This document shows positions 48,096-56,905 of a stretch of DNA of 64,000 bases, one piece after another. The DNA is taken from contig NC_087069.1 in the NCBI RefSeq assembly GCF_963678635.1, forward strand, positions 48,502,276-48,566,275, read 5' to 3'. The translations under genes were made by a program, and so were the position numbers. Each line of letters starts with the position of its first letter. Within the stretch, counting starts at the first letter, position 1. The notes under the pieces are model-generated. The model was not told the DNA's origin, searched no databases, and saw nothing but the letters and a program-made list of their open reading frames with translations. Source of the stretch: Symsagittifera roscoffensis. Its lineage: Eukaryota > Xenacoelomorpha > Acoela > Convolutidae.

Positions 48096-48992
48096 TCAAT
48101 CAAAGCGCTTGAATTTTACGGTCAACACAATTTTACCAGTTCCTGCAAAGGGCACTAGTCTTCCAGTTTCTGTGCGCAACTGTACCGATATTGATTGTAC
48201 AGATGAAGTGAACAATTTTTTGTAGTCTAAATTAGTGAAGTTTTTTCGATGGTTAGGTTCAATGCTGCAAGCACTACCGTTTTTGATGCGTCTATGCGAA
48301 TCAATGACGCGTAACAATGGGGCCTTTGCATCACCAACAGTTTGGTATTGAATAATGTCAATATAGACAAAAATTAGACTTGTTCCACTTGATAAGTCAT
48401 ATATGAAATGAGATTCGTACAGTTCGTTTCCCTCATAAGATGCATCGAATGAGGGTATCATCTTGTAACCAATGTGATATTCTCCGTTTTCATCAAGCTT
48501 TGCATTGTAGCCTAACAGACTGGGTATTTGGGGACTTGGGAATGAGATTCCTTCATTTACATTCATCCAAATGCTCATGCTATTCGTGATTTCTTGAGGA
48601 CTCGCATCGAAATGAATTTTGTCTTTGAGTTTTGTTTTAATCTCATTAATCAATTGTTCTATAAAAGTGTACTCTCCTGATTTAATAAAAACTTTTTTGC
48701 CATAGTAGGGTCTGGAAATTGTATTCGGATTGCCAGGGTTGGGTTTACTGGCTACTACTTTGGATGCTCTGAAGTACGTAAATTCCTCCTCAGTAACATT
48801 GTTTAATTTTGTGAGGAAAATTATTTCTGAGAGTGCAACTCTCCAATCTCCGTCTAAAGCTATTTCTTCTTTACAAAAATTTCTAAAACTAGCCAAAGTG
48901 TTGTCTGGGAAATAATCCATTGATGCTGTTGAAAACAAATGTACAGTAAACTCATCACTGCCCATTTTTGTTATAATCAGCTTTGTTTCCAA
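48096..48992 (-). CDS. Penton / minor capsid protein (single jelly-roll)
   Basis: 298 aa, open throughout. It begins 'MGSDEFTVHLFSTASMDYF' if the internal ATG near 48965 is used (288 or so residues). 'PDNTLASFRNFC', 'GDWRVALSEI' and the C-terminal 'VPFAGTGKIVLTVKFKRF' are typical of the Polinton penton family, which forms the capsid vertices. The upstream start at 48992 overlaps the preceding structural gene and is less likely. Element 1 has the same gene split by its tandem array. Confidence 0.8.
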   Translation of the reverse strand: METKLIITKMGSDEFTVHLFSTASMDYFPDNTLASFRNFCKEEIALDGDWRVALSEIIFLTKLNNVTEEEFTYFRASKVVASKPNPGNPNTISRPYYGKKVFIKSGEYTFIEQLINEIKTKLKDKIHFDASPQEITNSMSIWMNVNEGISFPSPQIPSLLGYNAKLDENGEYHIGYKMIPSFDASYEGNELYESHFIYDLSSGTSLIFVYIDIIQYQTVGDAKAPLLRVIDSHRRIKNGSACSIEPNHRKNFTNLDYKKLFTSSVQSISVQLRTETGRLVPFAGTGKIVLTVKFKRFD

Positions 48993-50080
48993 TTAAACTA
49001 AGTTCTTTTTCATAAAATTTTCCCCTGATTTCTTCCTTTTTCACATCAATGAGACTGTATGTTGGAGGGTTTACAGTAGGAATGGCAACTATTTCAAAAA
49101 CTTGGTCTGTAAAAATCTGCTTGTAACATTTTCTAACCCTAAGTAGGATTTCCATTCTTTTGTTGACGTCGTCGCAAACGATTCTTTACTGCTTTCATAG
49201 TTTTTATCATCGTCGTCATCGTCGTCGTTGGTGGTGGGGAAAAATTCTTTTTTCTGGGTTTTTCTTTTGTCGGATTGTTTGGTTTTGGGTTTGAGAGTTG
49301 TCGATCGAGTCTTCGAAGAGGAGGGTTTTGATCTGTTCGAGTCCTCAGTTGTCGGGTTGTCGTTGGAGACAAAGGAGGAAGAAGTTGAGAAGGGCTTAGC
49401 TGCTTCGCTCTTAAGCGAGCGGAGAATCTGTTTGGCATAAGTGTTGGACACTAAGCTGGGATCAAGATTCAGTTCTTTCAAAATTTGTGGATAAAAAACA
49501 CCCTCAAGTTTTTTGTGTTTTGCTGTGTATCGTACAAAAAGTATTCAATTTTAACGAGTGTTGGTTTTCCTCGAATTAGAACATATCCGTCAACGTCTAA
49601 AGTCAAGGATTCAACTTTGAACAACTGTTTTAGCACTATATTCGCCCTTTCCAGTTTATTAGCTTCCAATAGCTCTTGAATGGATTCCATAACCTTTCGA
49701 AACACTTCAGCGGTTTTTCCATTACTTTTTTCATCGTTTTTTTTTGTTCTCTTTGAGCTTGTTTGCTGCAATGAATTGTATGATTCAAAATTTTTTTCTG
49801 CTTCATCATCACCATCATCACTGTACTTAGTAAGCGCAGATAAATTTCTTTTTCGAAGATTTGGTACTACATTACTAGGGGTTAAAGGAATAGGAGATGT
49901 TGGGTTTAATGGTGGTGGAGAGTCACGGTTGATATTTCGTTCTCGAAATCTTTGTATGTAATTGAGTTGAGATGATTTGTCGTTAATTAATGGATTATGA
50001 AGGATTTGAGATTGTGGTGCAGTTTTCTCATCTGGAGCATATGTTTTTCGAGGAATGAGGATGAATTCTTCAGCATACAT
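48955..50080 (-). pseudogene. Structural/core-like protein region
   Basis: A chain of overlapping open stretches: 200 aa (50080-49478), 130 aa (49481-49089) and 66 aa (49155-48955). Together they show an N-terminal Pro/Ser-rich part, a central helical part with 'FLYDTQQNTKNL', a Ser/Thr/Lys-rich and Asp-rich section, and a tail 'FEIVAIPTVNPPTYSLIDV'. Relatives are found in element 1 at 3570-4720. Composition and position before the penton suggest a DNA-associated core or scaffold protein; this is inference. It is not one uninterrupted frame. Confidence 0.5.
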
Positions 50081-50090
50081 GCCTTAGGTT

Positions 50091-50387
50091 CTAGTTTTTC
50101 AGGTAAATGTAACACGATTCTCCGATTGATTTAACCAGTGAAATATTGTTTGCCAAAACTTTTCGTTTTTCTCGGATACTAAACTTAGGGTCAACAATTT
50201 CTCCAAATGGTATTTTCTTACTCTCGATGAAACTTTTGTTAGCTGGAGCATGTCCCAGAAAAACATTCACAAAACAATCGCAAAAAAATCTAATAAAATT
50301 TGAATCAGCTCCTGTCAAAATTGATCTACAATGGCGACTATTGAGCATTTGCTTCAATATACATAATTCTTTCTCTTTCATTTTCAA
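50091..50387 (-). CDS. Small helical Polinton protein
   Basis: 98 aa. The pattern 'HCRSIL...FIRFFCDCFVNVFLG' followed by a charged helical second half ending 'KRKVLANN...SIGESCYIYL' matches a short protein I know from Polintons and adintoviruses, where it reads like 'HC.aIL...lI..lCEC.lNvl.G'. Its function there is not established; DNA binding has been suggested by its basic helices. It lies directly behind the ATPase gene and overlaps its end. Confidence 0.5.
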   Translation of the reverse strand: MKMKEKELCILKQMLNSRHCRSILTGADSNFIRFFCDCFVNVFLGHAPANKSFIESKKIPFGEIVDPKFSIREKRKVLANNISLVKSIGESCYIYLKN

Positions 50388-51022
50388 GAGATGTGATAAC
50401 TGCTTTTGAGGTTGGTAAATAGAAAATGGTTGGTGATGGTGGAACTATGTTTGACGAATAACGAAGACATTCTGAAGTTTTGGGATCCAAGTCTATCAAC
50501 AGATGACTGAAATCTTCTTTCGTTGCCAACTGATACGCATGACGGAGGAATTTTGCATTATTCAACTGTCTGCCCAAATAATCAATTTGTTGAATGTCTC
50601 GAGGTGATTTGAACAAAATTAAGTGAGTTGTATTCAAATCTATTGTACGTGATTGCTTACTTTGCTGAAATAAATTGTGCTTGACATAAATAACATGAAC
50701 ATTTTTATGTCGGCCTGCTGTAGCTAATTTAACAAAATCTTTTTCATTAAAAATTTCTTCACAGGTGTCATCAAAAACAATCATACAATCCCGTAAGTTA
50801 TTAACAATTTCAAAGCTGGACAATTTTATAAATTCAATATCCAATTTGTTGTGAGAAACAAAGGAACGGTATTTGGGTTGATCGTGAATCAGTTTTGCCA
50901 GATCCCGAGGGACCTGAAACGGACATAAACAGACGATCTTTTGTTGAAATGATCTTATTCATTATTATAACTTGGGTTTGGGTAGCATGTAACCAACTGT
51001 ACTGGGTAGTATTGAAAGCCAA
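50338..51022 (-). pseudogene. A32/FtsK-HerA-type packaging ATPase
   Basis: The Walker A 'GPSGSGKT' lies near 50910-50890. Walker B 'CMIVFDD' is in the open stretch 50844-50338, followed by 'ATAGRHKNVHVIYVKHNLFQQ' type residues and the 'LILFKSPRD' sensor region. This is the genome-packaging motor ATPase of Polintons. It is broken. The partial second copy at 60961 begins inside this gene. Confidence 0.8.
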
Positions 51023-51255
51023 ATGGCAGTCTCGTCACAACTAAGATTGTAAAAAGACAATTTTGAAATAGATAAAGAGAGCAAAATGAAAATGAAACAG
51101 ACTTGTGTGAAAAAGACAACTTCTGCAGATGGAAGAGAAACAGAATTACAAAATTTCCAAGATCTGTTTTCGTGAGAAAAAGACTGTTCGGCACCACCAA
51201 TGTCTACAAAGTCGCAATCATTGTTCTCGACAGTGGTGGTTTCTTCAATTTCCAT
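50965..51255 (-). CDS. Small single-pass membrane protein
   Basis: 96 aa. An acidic N-terminus ('MEIEETTTVENNDCDFVDIG') is followed by 'LPSAEVVFFTQ', a hydrophobic helix (about residues 52-72), 'SKLSFYNLSC' and the tail 'WLSILPSTVGYMLPKPKL'. The protein is conserved in element 1 (3252-3569) and identical in the second copy apart from a residue or two. The tail pattern is known from other Polintons. It overlaps the ATPase start. Role unknown. Confidence 0.6.
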   Translation of the reverse strand: MEIEETTTVENNDCDFVDIGGAEQSFSHENRSWKFCNSVSLPSAEVVFFTQVCFIFILLSLSISKLSFYNLSCDETAIWLSILPSTVGYMLPKPKL

Positions 51256-51301
51256 GTTTACTGGAAGACTTTTTTTTGCTTATTTGTATCAAGGTTGATA
51301 G

Positions 51302-51541
51302 TTACAACTGCATACCAATCGCCTTTTTTCTCTCTGATCTATTTCCGTTTGGTTTGTATTTTATTATATATCTTGCTATGTTTTTGTCTGTCAGAAGTAT
51401 CCGAACATTTTTTTCTACGTTTCCGGTACTGATTTCGTCTAATAACTCTTTTGGTAAATTCTCACCTATTAAATTCACATTTTGTGTGTTTTCTTTTGGC
51501 AAAAAATTTTTTTTGAAATTTTGAATTTTCAAACACGACAT
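51302..51541 (-). CDS. Unrecognised 79 aa protein
   Basis: Lys/Asn-rich and partly helical, repeated with a few changes at 61326-61565. I know no family. It lies between the membrane protein and gene W/V. Confidence 0.4.
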   Translation of the reverse strand: MSCLKIQNFKKNFLPKENTQNVNLIGENLPKELLDEISTGNVEKNVRILLTDKNIARYIIKYKPNGNRSERKKAIGMQL

Positions 51542-51643
51542 GTTAGCAACTAGTAATCACACAAGATCAAAAGAAAATCAAAAAAATCAAGAAATATATT
51601 TATTATGATCCACAAAACTTGCTTGGCATGTAAATGTGATTCA

Positions 51644-52199
51644 TCATTTCGGTTCAACAGGCAAATCAACTCCTCGTTCAATGAAGAAAAACTCATATTT
51701 TGTGAATTTGTCATGGTTACATTTGGATTTGAACTTTACAACAAAATGAGCAGCAACTCTGATAGTGGCTTGAACTAAATGTATTTCCTCAACGTTATCA
51801 ATTTTGACTAATTCTTTCAGTTCAGATGGAAGCTGATGGTCATGCAAATGGATTTGTCTTCTCTCTCCCAGCTGAGGTTGCAGCCCTTCCAGGTTGAGAT
51901 TGAACAACGGAATTGACTGGCGAAATTCCTGGAGTCTGGACATTGTACAAGTGAAAGTAGTCAAGAACTGTAAAAAATTTCCGTAAATTGTCGATTTCGA
52001 TATCGCTCAGTGTAATTTGTTCTAGTTTTTGCAGTAGTGGTTTTCCTCGACAATCTAATATGCCTGTCCGCGTAAGAGTAACTTTAATTCTTGGTGTTAA
52101 ATTGTTTTCAGGACTCTGATTAGTCATTGAAGCGTAAACCACCAAATTTGGAGATAAGTTTGTTTGCATCAATGGATAGTTCATTTTGTAACCACTCAA
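51644..52199 (-). pseudogene. Conserved Polinton gene 'W/V', unknown function
   Basis: Two overlapping open stretches, 119 aa (52199-51840) and 106 aa (51964-51644). The first has 'GILDCRGKPLLQKLEQITL' and 'LRKFFTVLDYF', the second 'LGERRQIHLHDHQLPSEL' and 'TKYEFFFIERGVDLP'. Relatives in element 1 at 2767-3154 keep the same order, so I treat the pair as one gene. No family recognised. Confidence 0.45.
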
Positions 52200-52716
52200 A
52201 AAAAACTTTGGATTTTCTACGGGTACAATGCTTTAATAATTGATGCGAGGGAAGTAAATGAGAATGTCGTTTGCAAATATGTTTTTCTTGACCCAATAAA
52301 TGTTCAATCTTTGGGCAGCCAATATCTTCCAAATTTGTCACGGGTAATTTCAAGTATTCAGCTAATAAAACAGATTTTTGTATACCTTTAGCAAAAAAAT
52401 GGGAATTTGGGTTCCTCAAACGAATGCTATCAAAAATTTGATCCAAGTATGAGTAAGGGTATTCACCTTCGTCCCAACGAAGCCCGTGTAGAAATTTAGA
52501 TACCCAATTGTACGCTTTTTTCTCTTCTTTTGATAAATTGTTGAATTGAACTGGCGGCAGAAAATGAATTGTATCAATTGTATTAGTAGAGCAAACGGAA
52601 AGTTCCTTTATGATCAAAGGTTTCTTGCCACATTTAAATCCTTCAATATCTAAAATAATGAGATGGTTGAAAAACAATTTTTTGGTTTTCTTTCTTTGGG
52701 TTAACATGACTTTCAC
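52120..52716 (-). CDS. DEDD-exonuclease-like protein 'Z'
   Basis: 198 aa. 'LIILDIEGF' near residue 20 looks like the first acidic motif (DxE) of RNase H-fold DEDD exonucleases. 'FAKGIQKSVLL' near 110, 'DIGCPKIEHLL' near 130 and 'CKRHSH' near 150 fit a family often found with Polinton-type or captured genes in arthropod genomes. Nuclease function is an inference from these motifs; I cannot place all four acidic residues. The tail is shared with element 1 (2545-2640). Confidence 0.45.
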   Translation of the reverse strand: MKVMLTQRKKTKKLFFNHLIILDIEGFKCGKKPLIIKELSVCSTNTIDTIHFLPPVQFNNLSKEEKKAYNWVSKFLHGLRWDEGEYPYSYLDQIFDSIRLRNPNSHFFAKGIQKSVLLAEYLKLPVTNLEDIGCPKIEHLLGQEKHICKRHSHLLPSHQLLKHCTRRKSKVFFEWLQNELSIDANKLISKFGGLRFND

Positions 52717-53139
52717 TCAACATTCCAACAAACGAAATAACTTTGGTTTGAATGCTTTAAGAAATAAGCAAAACGCAATACCTGTCACGTGACCCAGGTA
52801 ACAGTTTTTTATTGGACAAGGCAAAACATATGTGTACCCAGGACCGGTATGATATTTTTCTTGCAAATATCCCGCTGCGTCATGCAATATAGCATGTATT
52901 CTAAGAAATTTGAAATGTTTCAAGTGTTTGTCGAGCGATGAATTGTCTATTCCAATTAAAAAGCCATATGGTCTGTTTTTCAAAACAAAATCTAAATTAA
53001 TATCAGCATCCAAATACAAACAAGTGGCTAAAAAATACTGAAATCTGACCGGTTTATCTGGATATTGTGATTTTAAGTCTACAAAATTTTCATGAACAAG
53101 TTTTAAATCGAAAGTTGAAATCATGTTCACTGAACTCAA
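52717..53139 (-). CDS. Conserved Polinton gene 'Y', unknown function
   Basis: 140 aa, open. Landmarks are 'VRFQYFLATCLYLDADINL', 'NRPYGFLIGIDNSSLDKHL', 'HAILHDAAGYL' and a C-terminal Cys cluster 'LPCPIKNCYLGHVTG'. The stop abuts the ATG of gene Z, so the two are probably read from one transcript. Relative in element 1 at 2040-2440. Confidence 0.5.
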   Translation of the reverse strand: MSSVNMISTFDLKLVHENFVDLKSQYPDKPVRFQYFLATCLYLDADINLDFVLKNRPYGFLIGIDNSSLDKHLKHFKFLRIHAILHDAAGYLQEKYHTGPGYTYVLPCPIKNCYLGHVTGIAFCLFLKAFKPKLFRLLEC

Positions 53140-53159
53140 TATAATAAAAAAAGAATAAT

Positions 53160-53962
53160 GAAAAGTATCAATTAAAACTTAACTTTCTCTTCAACAATAA
53201 ATTTCACAAATAAAACATCAGTATCTACATCAAGTTTTCCATATCCACTTGTCAAAATATCCATTATTTTACAAAAAGCGGCAGAATGGGGTCCATTAAT
53301 TAAATTTTCAAATCTTTTCAAAGTTTCTGTATTCATTTCATCTGTTTGAACATGTCTGCTTTCTGTGTGTTTCTTTGAGACTGAAGTCGAAATTCTAGCG
53401 GATTTGTTTGACGTCGATGATGCAGCAGGCGTAATTGTATTATCAATTCGTTTCTGCCCCCCTACGGCCGGAGATTTGTTGCAAACGTTTTAATTTGGTG
53501 AAGTTTGTTTGTTAGATGATGTTGCAGAAAGCAATAAATAGGGTAAACGTTTTTTGATTGCAGTGAAATCTAACAAATCAAGATTGGCTGCAACAGGTTG
53601 TTCTGAGTAAGTGAGAGCTAGTTTAAGTTTGTCAAAATAACTCACCGTTTCCTTTGACATCTTTAGCAGGAGAAACTAAGTATTTGAAGCACGTGAAAAT
53701 ACAAGGAACACTGAAACATTTTTGGGAAGGAAAAAATTGATTTAATTGTTCCTCTGAATCTACTTGAATCAATATATGGTAATGAGTTTTTTTTTTCATT
53801 CTCGACTGAAAAAGGACAATATTCAGATTTGAAGTGGCTTCCAAAAGCATAATTTTTAAAAGTAGATAAATTAGGATTTTTTTCAGTAATAACAAATTTG
53901 AAGTTTGGTTGAAATTTTTTGAAATAATCAGGTAACACAACTTCGAACATAGCTTCTGCCAT
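53160..53962 (-). pseudogene. HUH-nuclease (Rep)-like gene
   Basis: The front part (53962-53663) begins 'MAEAMFEVVLPDYF' and contains 'FKFVITEKNPNLS', like Rep motif I. The open stretch 53940-53632 contains 'THYHILIQ' (motif II, His-x-His) and 'FKYLVSPAKD' (possible motif III, Tyr with a following Lys). Further translated sequence to about 53160 ends with 'SGYGKLDVDTDVLFVKF', shared with element 1. I see no helicase domain. If the reading is right, this would be a replication-initiation type nicking enzyme beside a PolB-bearing element. The assignment rests on short motifs. Broken. Confidence 0.4.
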
Positions 53963-53976
53963 TTTGTAAAGGAAAA

Positions 53977-54348
53977 TTAGTTCGAGTCGTGTTTGAACTC
54001 GTTTGTGTTTGAGGAAAGTTGAGTTTTCCTGACTCGCTTACAGTTAGACTCTGGCTTGTCTTTGTTTTCAACAGTATCAGAAAATTCACTTGTTTGCGCG
54101 CGGATTGACTTTCCCGATTTTAGTAATTTTGAAAATTCTTCGCTGCTTAAGGAAAGTCTTTGTACACATTCAAATTCAGCGCCTTCAGTTGCTTTTTTGG
54201 AAACCTTCAGGAATACATAAGTTCCAGTTTGGTCATATGTTTTCAATGTAGCACGCACTAATCTTTTACTGTTTTCCGAAATATCAAAATAGCAATCGTC
54301 AAAATCTTTATCAGCGTTTGCTGTGAAGCTTGTTTTGGTTTTATTCAT
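53977..54348 (-). CDS. PC4-like single-strand DNA-binding protein
   Basis: 123 aa, open. Residues 15-80 run 'DFDDCYFDISENSKRLVRA', then 'TYDQTGTYVFLKVSKK', then 'RLSLSSEEFSKLLKSGKSI'. The order of beta-strand-like segments and the 'LSLSSEEFSKLL' helix resemble the PC4/p15 coactivator fold, which binds single-stranded DNA. The tail is Lys/Ser/Asp-rich with 'CKRVRKTQ', possibly a nuclear signal. It is the first gene of the minus-strand cluster and is followed by the HUH-like gene; both facts suit a DNA-handling role. A relative lies at 14374-14120. Confidence 0.5.
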   Translation of the reverse strand: MNKTKTSFTANADKDFDDCYFDISENSKRLVRATLKTYDQTGTYVFLKVSKKATEGAEFECVQRLSLSSEEFSKLLKSGKSIRAQTSEFSDTVENKDKPESNCKRVRKTQLSSNTNEFKHDSN

Positions 54349-54831
54349 TGTAACAAGTAAATTTTCAAAGTATCTTGATTTAAAACTGAATAGAAAGAAA
54401 TGAATGGTTCCGATTGATTGTATATGTCTGCAAAAGAAAGTGTTGTATCTATTTTAATTTATATACACATGTACTTTATATCGCAAAGATATTGCATTGC
54501 AATTTGGTTCAAATGGATTAGTTTTTTGTGCATGTACAACTGATAAGAATTTTTATGGGTGTCAAAGGTCACAATGTTTAAACGTTATTTTTGATACAAG
54601 CTATTTGTTTGAATGTAATTTAGATAAACATCGAATACCACGCAAGGTAATATAAATATTTTATACGCCTTCCCTTATTAATCTGATCAAAAACTACATA
54701 GGAGGTCTTGAAATTTCTAATTTTAGAAGAACCAATCCCTATTTTAATCTCTTGAAACTTTTTCACAATTCATTTCAGTTTCTTTTCTTTCCGCGTTACG
54801 TTTCTCCTTTTCTTCCAACTTTTCTTCAAAA
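54349..54831. promoter_or_regulatory. Divergent intergenic region
   Basis: 480 bp between the minus-strand cluster and the plus-strand gene at 54832. It must hold the start signals for at least one of them. I could not point to a specific motif beyond AT-rich TATA-like runs. Confidence 0.3.
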
Positions 54832-55466
54832 ATGCCTTGTTATATTATTGAAGGATATTCTAATTACGAAAGAACCATTTTTTATGAAACCGTTCACGGT
54901 AATTTTGTAGCAATAATTAACGAAGTAAAAAGTTTCAATTCTGATGAGTGGACTTGTACTCATCACGTTATGATTCCCAAAATTTTTTTACATTTATTCA
55001 GTAAACTTTCCTGAAAAAATTCGAAGAAAGACGAAGAATTGAATATAAAGTATTTGAGATACCTTACAAATTCTGGTAAATATACGGATCCTGACGAGCC
55101 TCTTGCTCTTCAGGTTGATGTTTCAACTTTATCAAAACCAGTAAAAAAAAATTGTATAAATACGATTGTGATGTTACTCCGATGTGTGAAAACCAGCTAG
55201 AATTTTTTGAAGAAATTGAATTTTTTGATCGTTTATGGGGAATGGAACAGATTGAATCACCATCAGTAGTTACCCCGAAAGCTGATCCTTCCCCTGCAGT
55301 GTCACCATGGCTTGACGAACCAGATTCTTCAACTGCAACTCACACCCCCGAAGCGACAGTGAGTAATCATATGGAAAATTTGACTCCTTCTCTATGCCTT
55401 GCACCAAAGAAAAAGAGAAAAATCACAACACTAGAAAAAGCTCAGGAGTATTCAGATCTTATTTAA
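54832..55466 (+). pseudogene. Unrecognised early-type gene with an SV40-like nuclear signal
   Basis: Two open stretches on the plus strand, 60 aa (54832-55014) and 104 aa (55152-55466). The second is acidic, with 'EFFEEIEFFDRLWGMEQIE', then Ser/Pro/Thr-rich, and ends in 'APKKKRKIT', close to the classical SV40 nuclear localisation signal. No family recognised. Its place between the late cluster and PolB, on the PolB strand, is where a regulatory early gene might lie; that is inference. Broken. Confidence 0.4.
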
Positions 55467-55469
55467 CTT

Positions 55470-56510
55470 TATTGAACATTTGTTGCGTTTGATTGATTTT
55501 AATTTGGTTTTATTGTGTATAAAGATTTAAACTTGAAACTCAGATTGATATTTAATAGATTTCATTTGGTGTCTTTGTGTATAAACATTTTGTAAATTAA
55601 AACTCTCAGCCTCTTAATACTTCACTTATCCAGTTGCTAGGGAAAAGAGAGCAAATAAGTCATTTTATAACCGAATGTTTGACAAGTCTTCAATCAAAAT
55701 ACAAAAAAAAACTGGAATTTTTAAATCTCGGAAAAATGTTGAAAATTTTTATCTCGTAAACTCGAGGTCCTATAGTCTTTAGACCTCTGAACAAATTTAA
55801 TTAGCTGGCCGTGAGCAGTGTTTTGATATATTGCCCGACTATGTTCAGACCATCCACTGAAGAGATACAGACATTTCATTTTCGAAAAGCCTCATCCTAT
55901 ATCAATTTTCTAACTTTTTGTTACACTGTCCGAATATAGTCTTCCGACCACTCATATTGCTTCTCTCGGCGAGCTGGACATTTTTGAGCTAGGGTGCCGA
56001 CACTGTACAACATCTAGTTTGGGAGATCATCATTTTTTGTACAAATTTTATATATATTTTTTCCAGTTTTGTTTCTATTTTTTTTTTGCGGAAACATCTA
56101 AATTGCTTTATGGATTGTAAAAATATGACCTAGGTGAGAGACTTTAAGTCTTCAATGAAATGTTTGGGGAAAGTGTCATAACAATAATGTATATATGATA
56201 ATGTTTAAGGTACATGTCTTGTTTAAGAAATTAATATTTTTTCTTCTTTTACATTATTCACAGTTAATTGGTCTTCACCATGTCTAATGAGTTTTTTTTT
56301 AATTTGCAACATTGATGGTTAGTGAGGCTTAGATACCAAAAGACATGTTGTAGTCTATTCACATCACATGTTCAAGCCATTAATAAGAAATCGAAAATGT
56401 TTTTTGTTTTTCAGAGTTTTGTTATTAATGTTAAACAACCTAATTAATGTTTTGTCTCTTTTAATTGATTTTTGTGGACTAAAACCGATCAGAAGAAACA
56501 ATATTTGATC
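55470..56510. other. AT-rich intergenic stretch
   Basis: No open frame or repeat recognised. Lies between the NLS-bearing gene and the PolB upstream repeats. Confidence 0.4.
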
Positions 56511-56905
56511 ATGATAACGAATAAATTCAATATTTAATTAGGTTTTTTGCAAATTATTAGCAATCAAAACTTTTGGCGTGACTTTTAAATTGAATTCAAA
56601 TTTTGGCGGGCGACTGCCGTTTAAACTTAAATTTGAGCGGGATTACATGTAGCATATTTTCAAATTCATCCAATCCCATGAAGTCGTGCTATGTATTCGA
56701 AAATTTGTACATGCTAACGAATAAATTCAATATTTATTTAGATTTTATAAAATATTGGTAATCAAAACTTTTGGCGGGACTTTTAAATTGATTCAAATTT
56801 TGGCGGGCGATTGCCGTTTAAACTCAAATTTGAGCGGGATTACATGTAGCATATTTTCATTTTCAACCAATCCCATGAAGTCGTGTTATGTAATTGAAAA
56901 TGTGT
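56511..56905 (+). promoter_or_regulatory. Duplicated 200 bp PolB upstream segment with E2F-like sites
   Basis: Two head-to-tail units (56511-56710 and 56711-56905, period 200 bp, about 90% alike by eye). Each unit carries two 'ttttggcg(g/t)g' sequences (56571, 56601, 56769, 56798) and a 'tttgagcggga' sequence. 'TTTTGGCGGGA' fits the E2F consensus (TTTSSCGC/TTTGGCGGGA). The duplication also includes the presumed PolB start, so a second 'cccatgaagtcgtg' stands at 56675. Confidence 0.55.

Noticed and set aside
51103-51524. Plus-strand open stretches of about 110-130 aa
   Set aside because: They lie opposite the conserved membrane-protein and 79 aa genes and show no conservation of their own in element 1.
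52717-53139. Possible phospholipase A2 (HD..Y and GPG motifs) in protein Y
   Set aside because: The motifs are in the wrong order for parvovirus-type or secreted PLA2, and the GPG is not kept in element 1.
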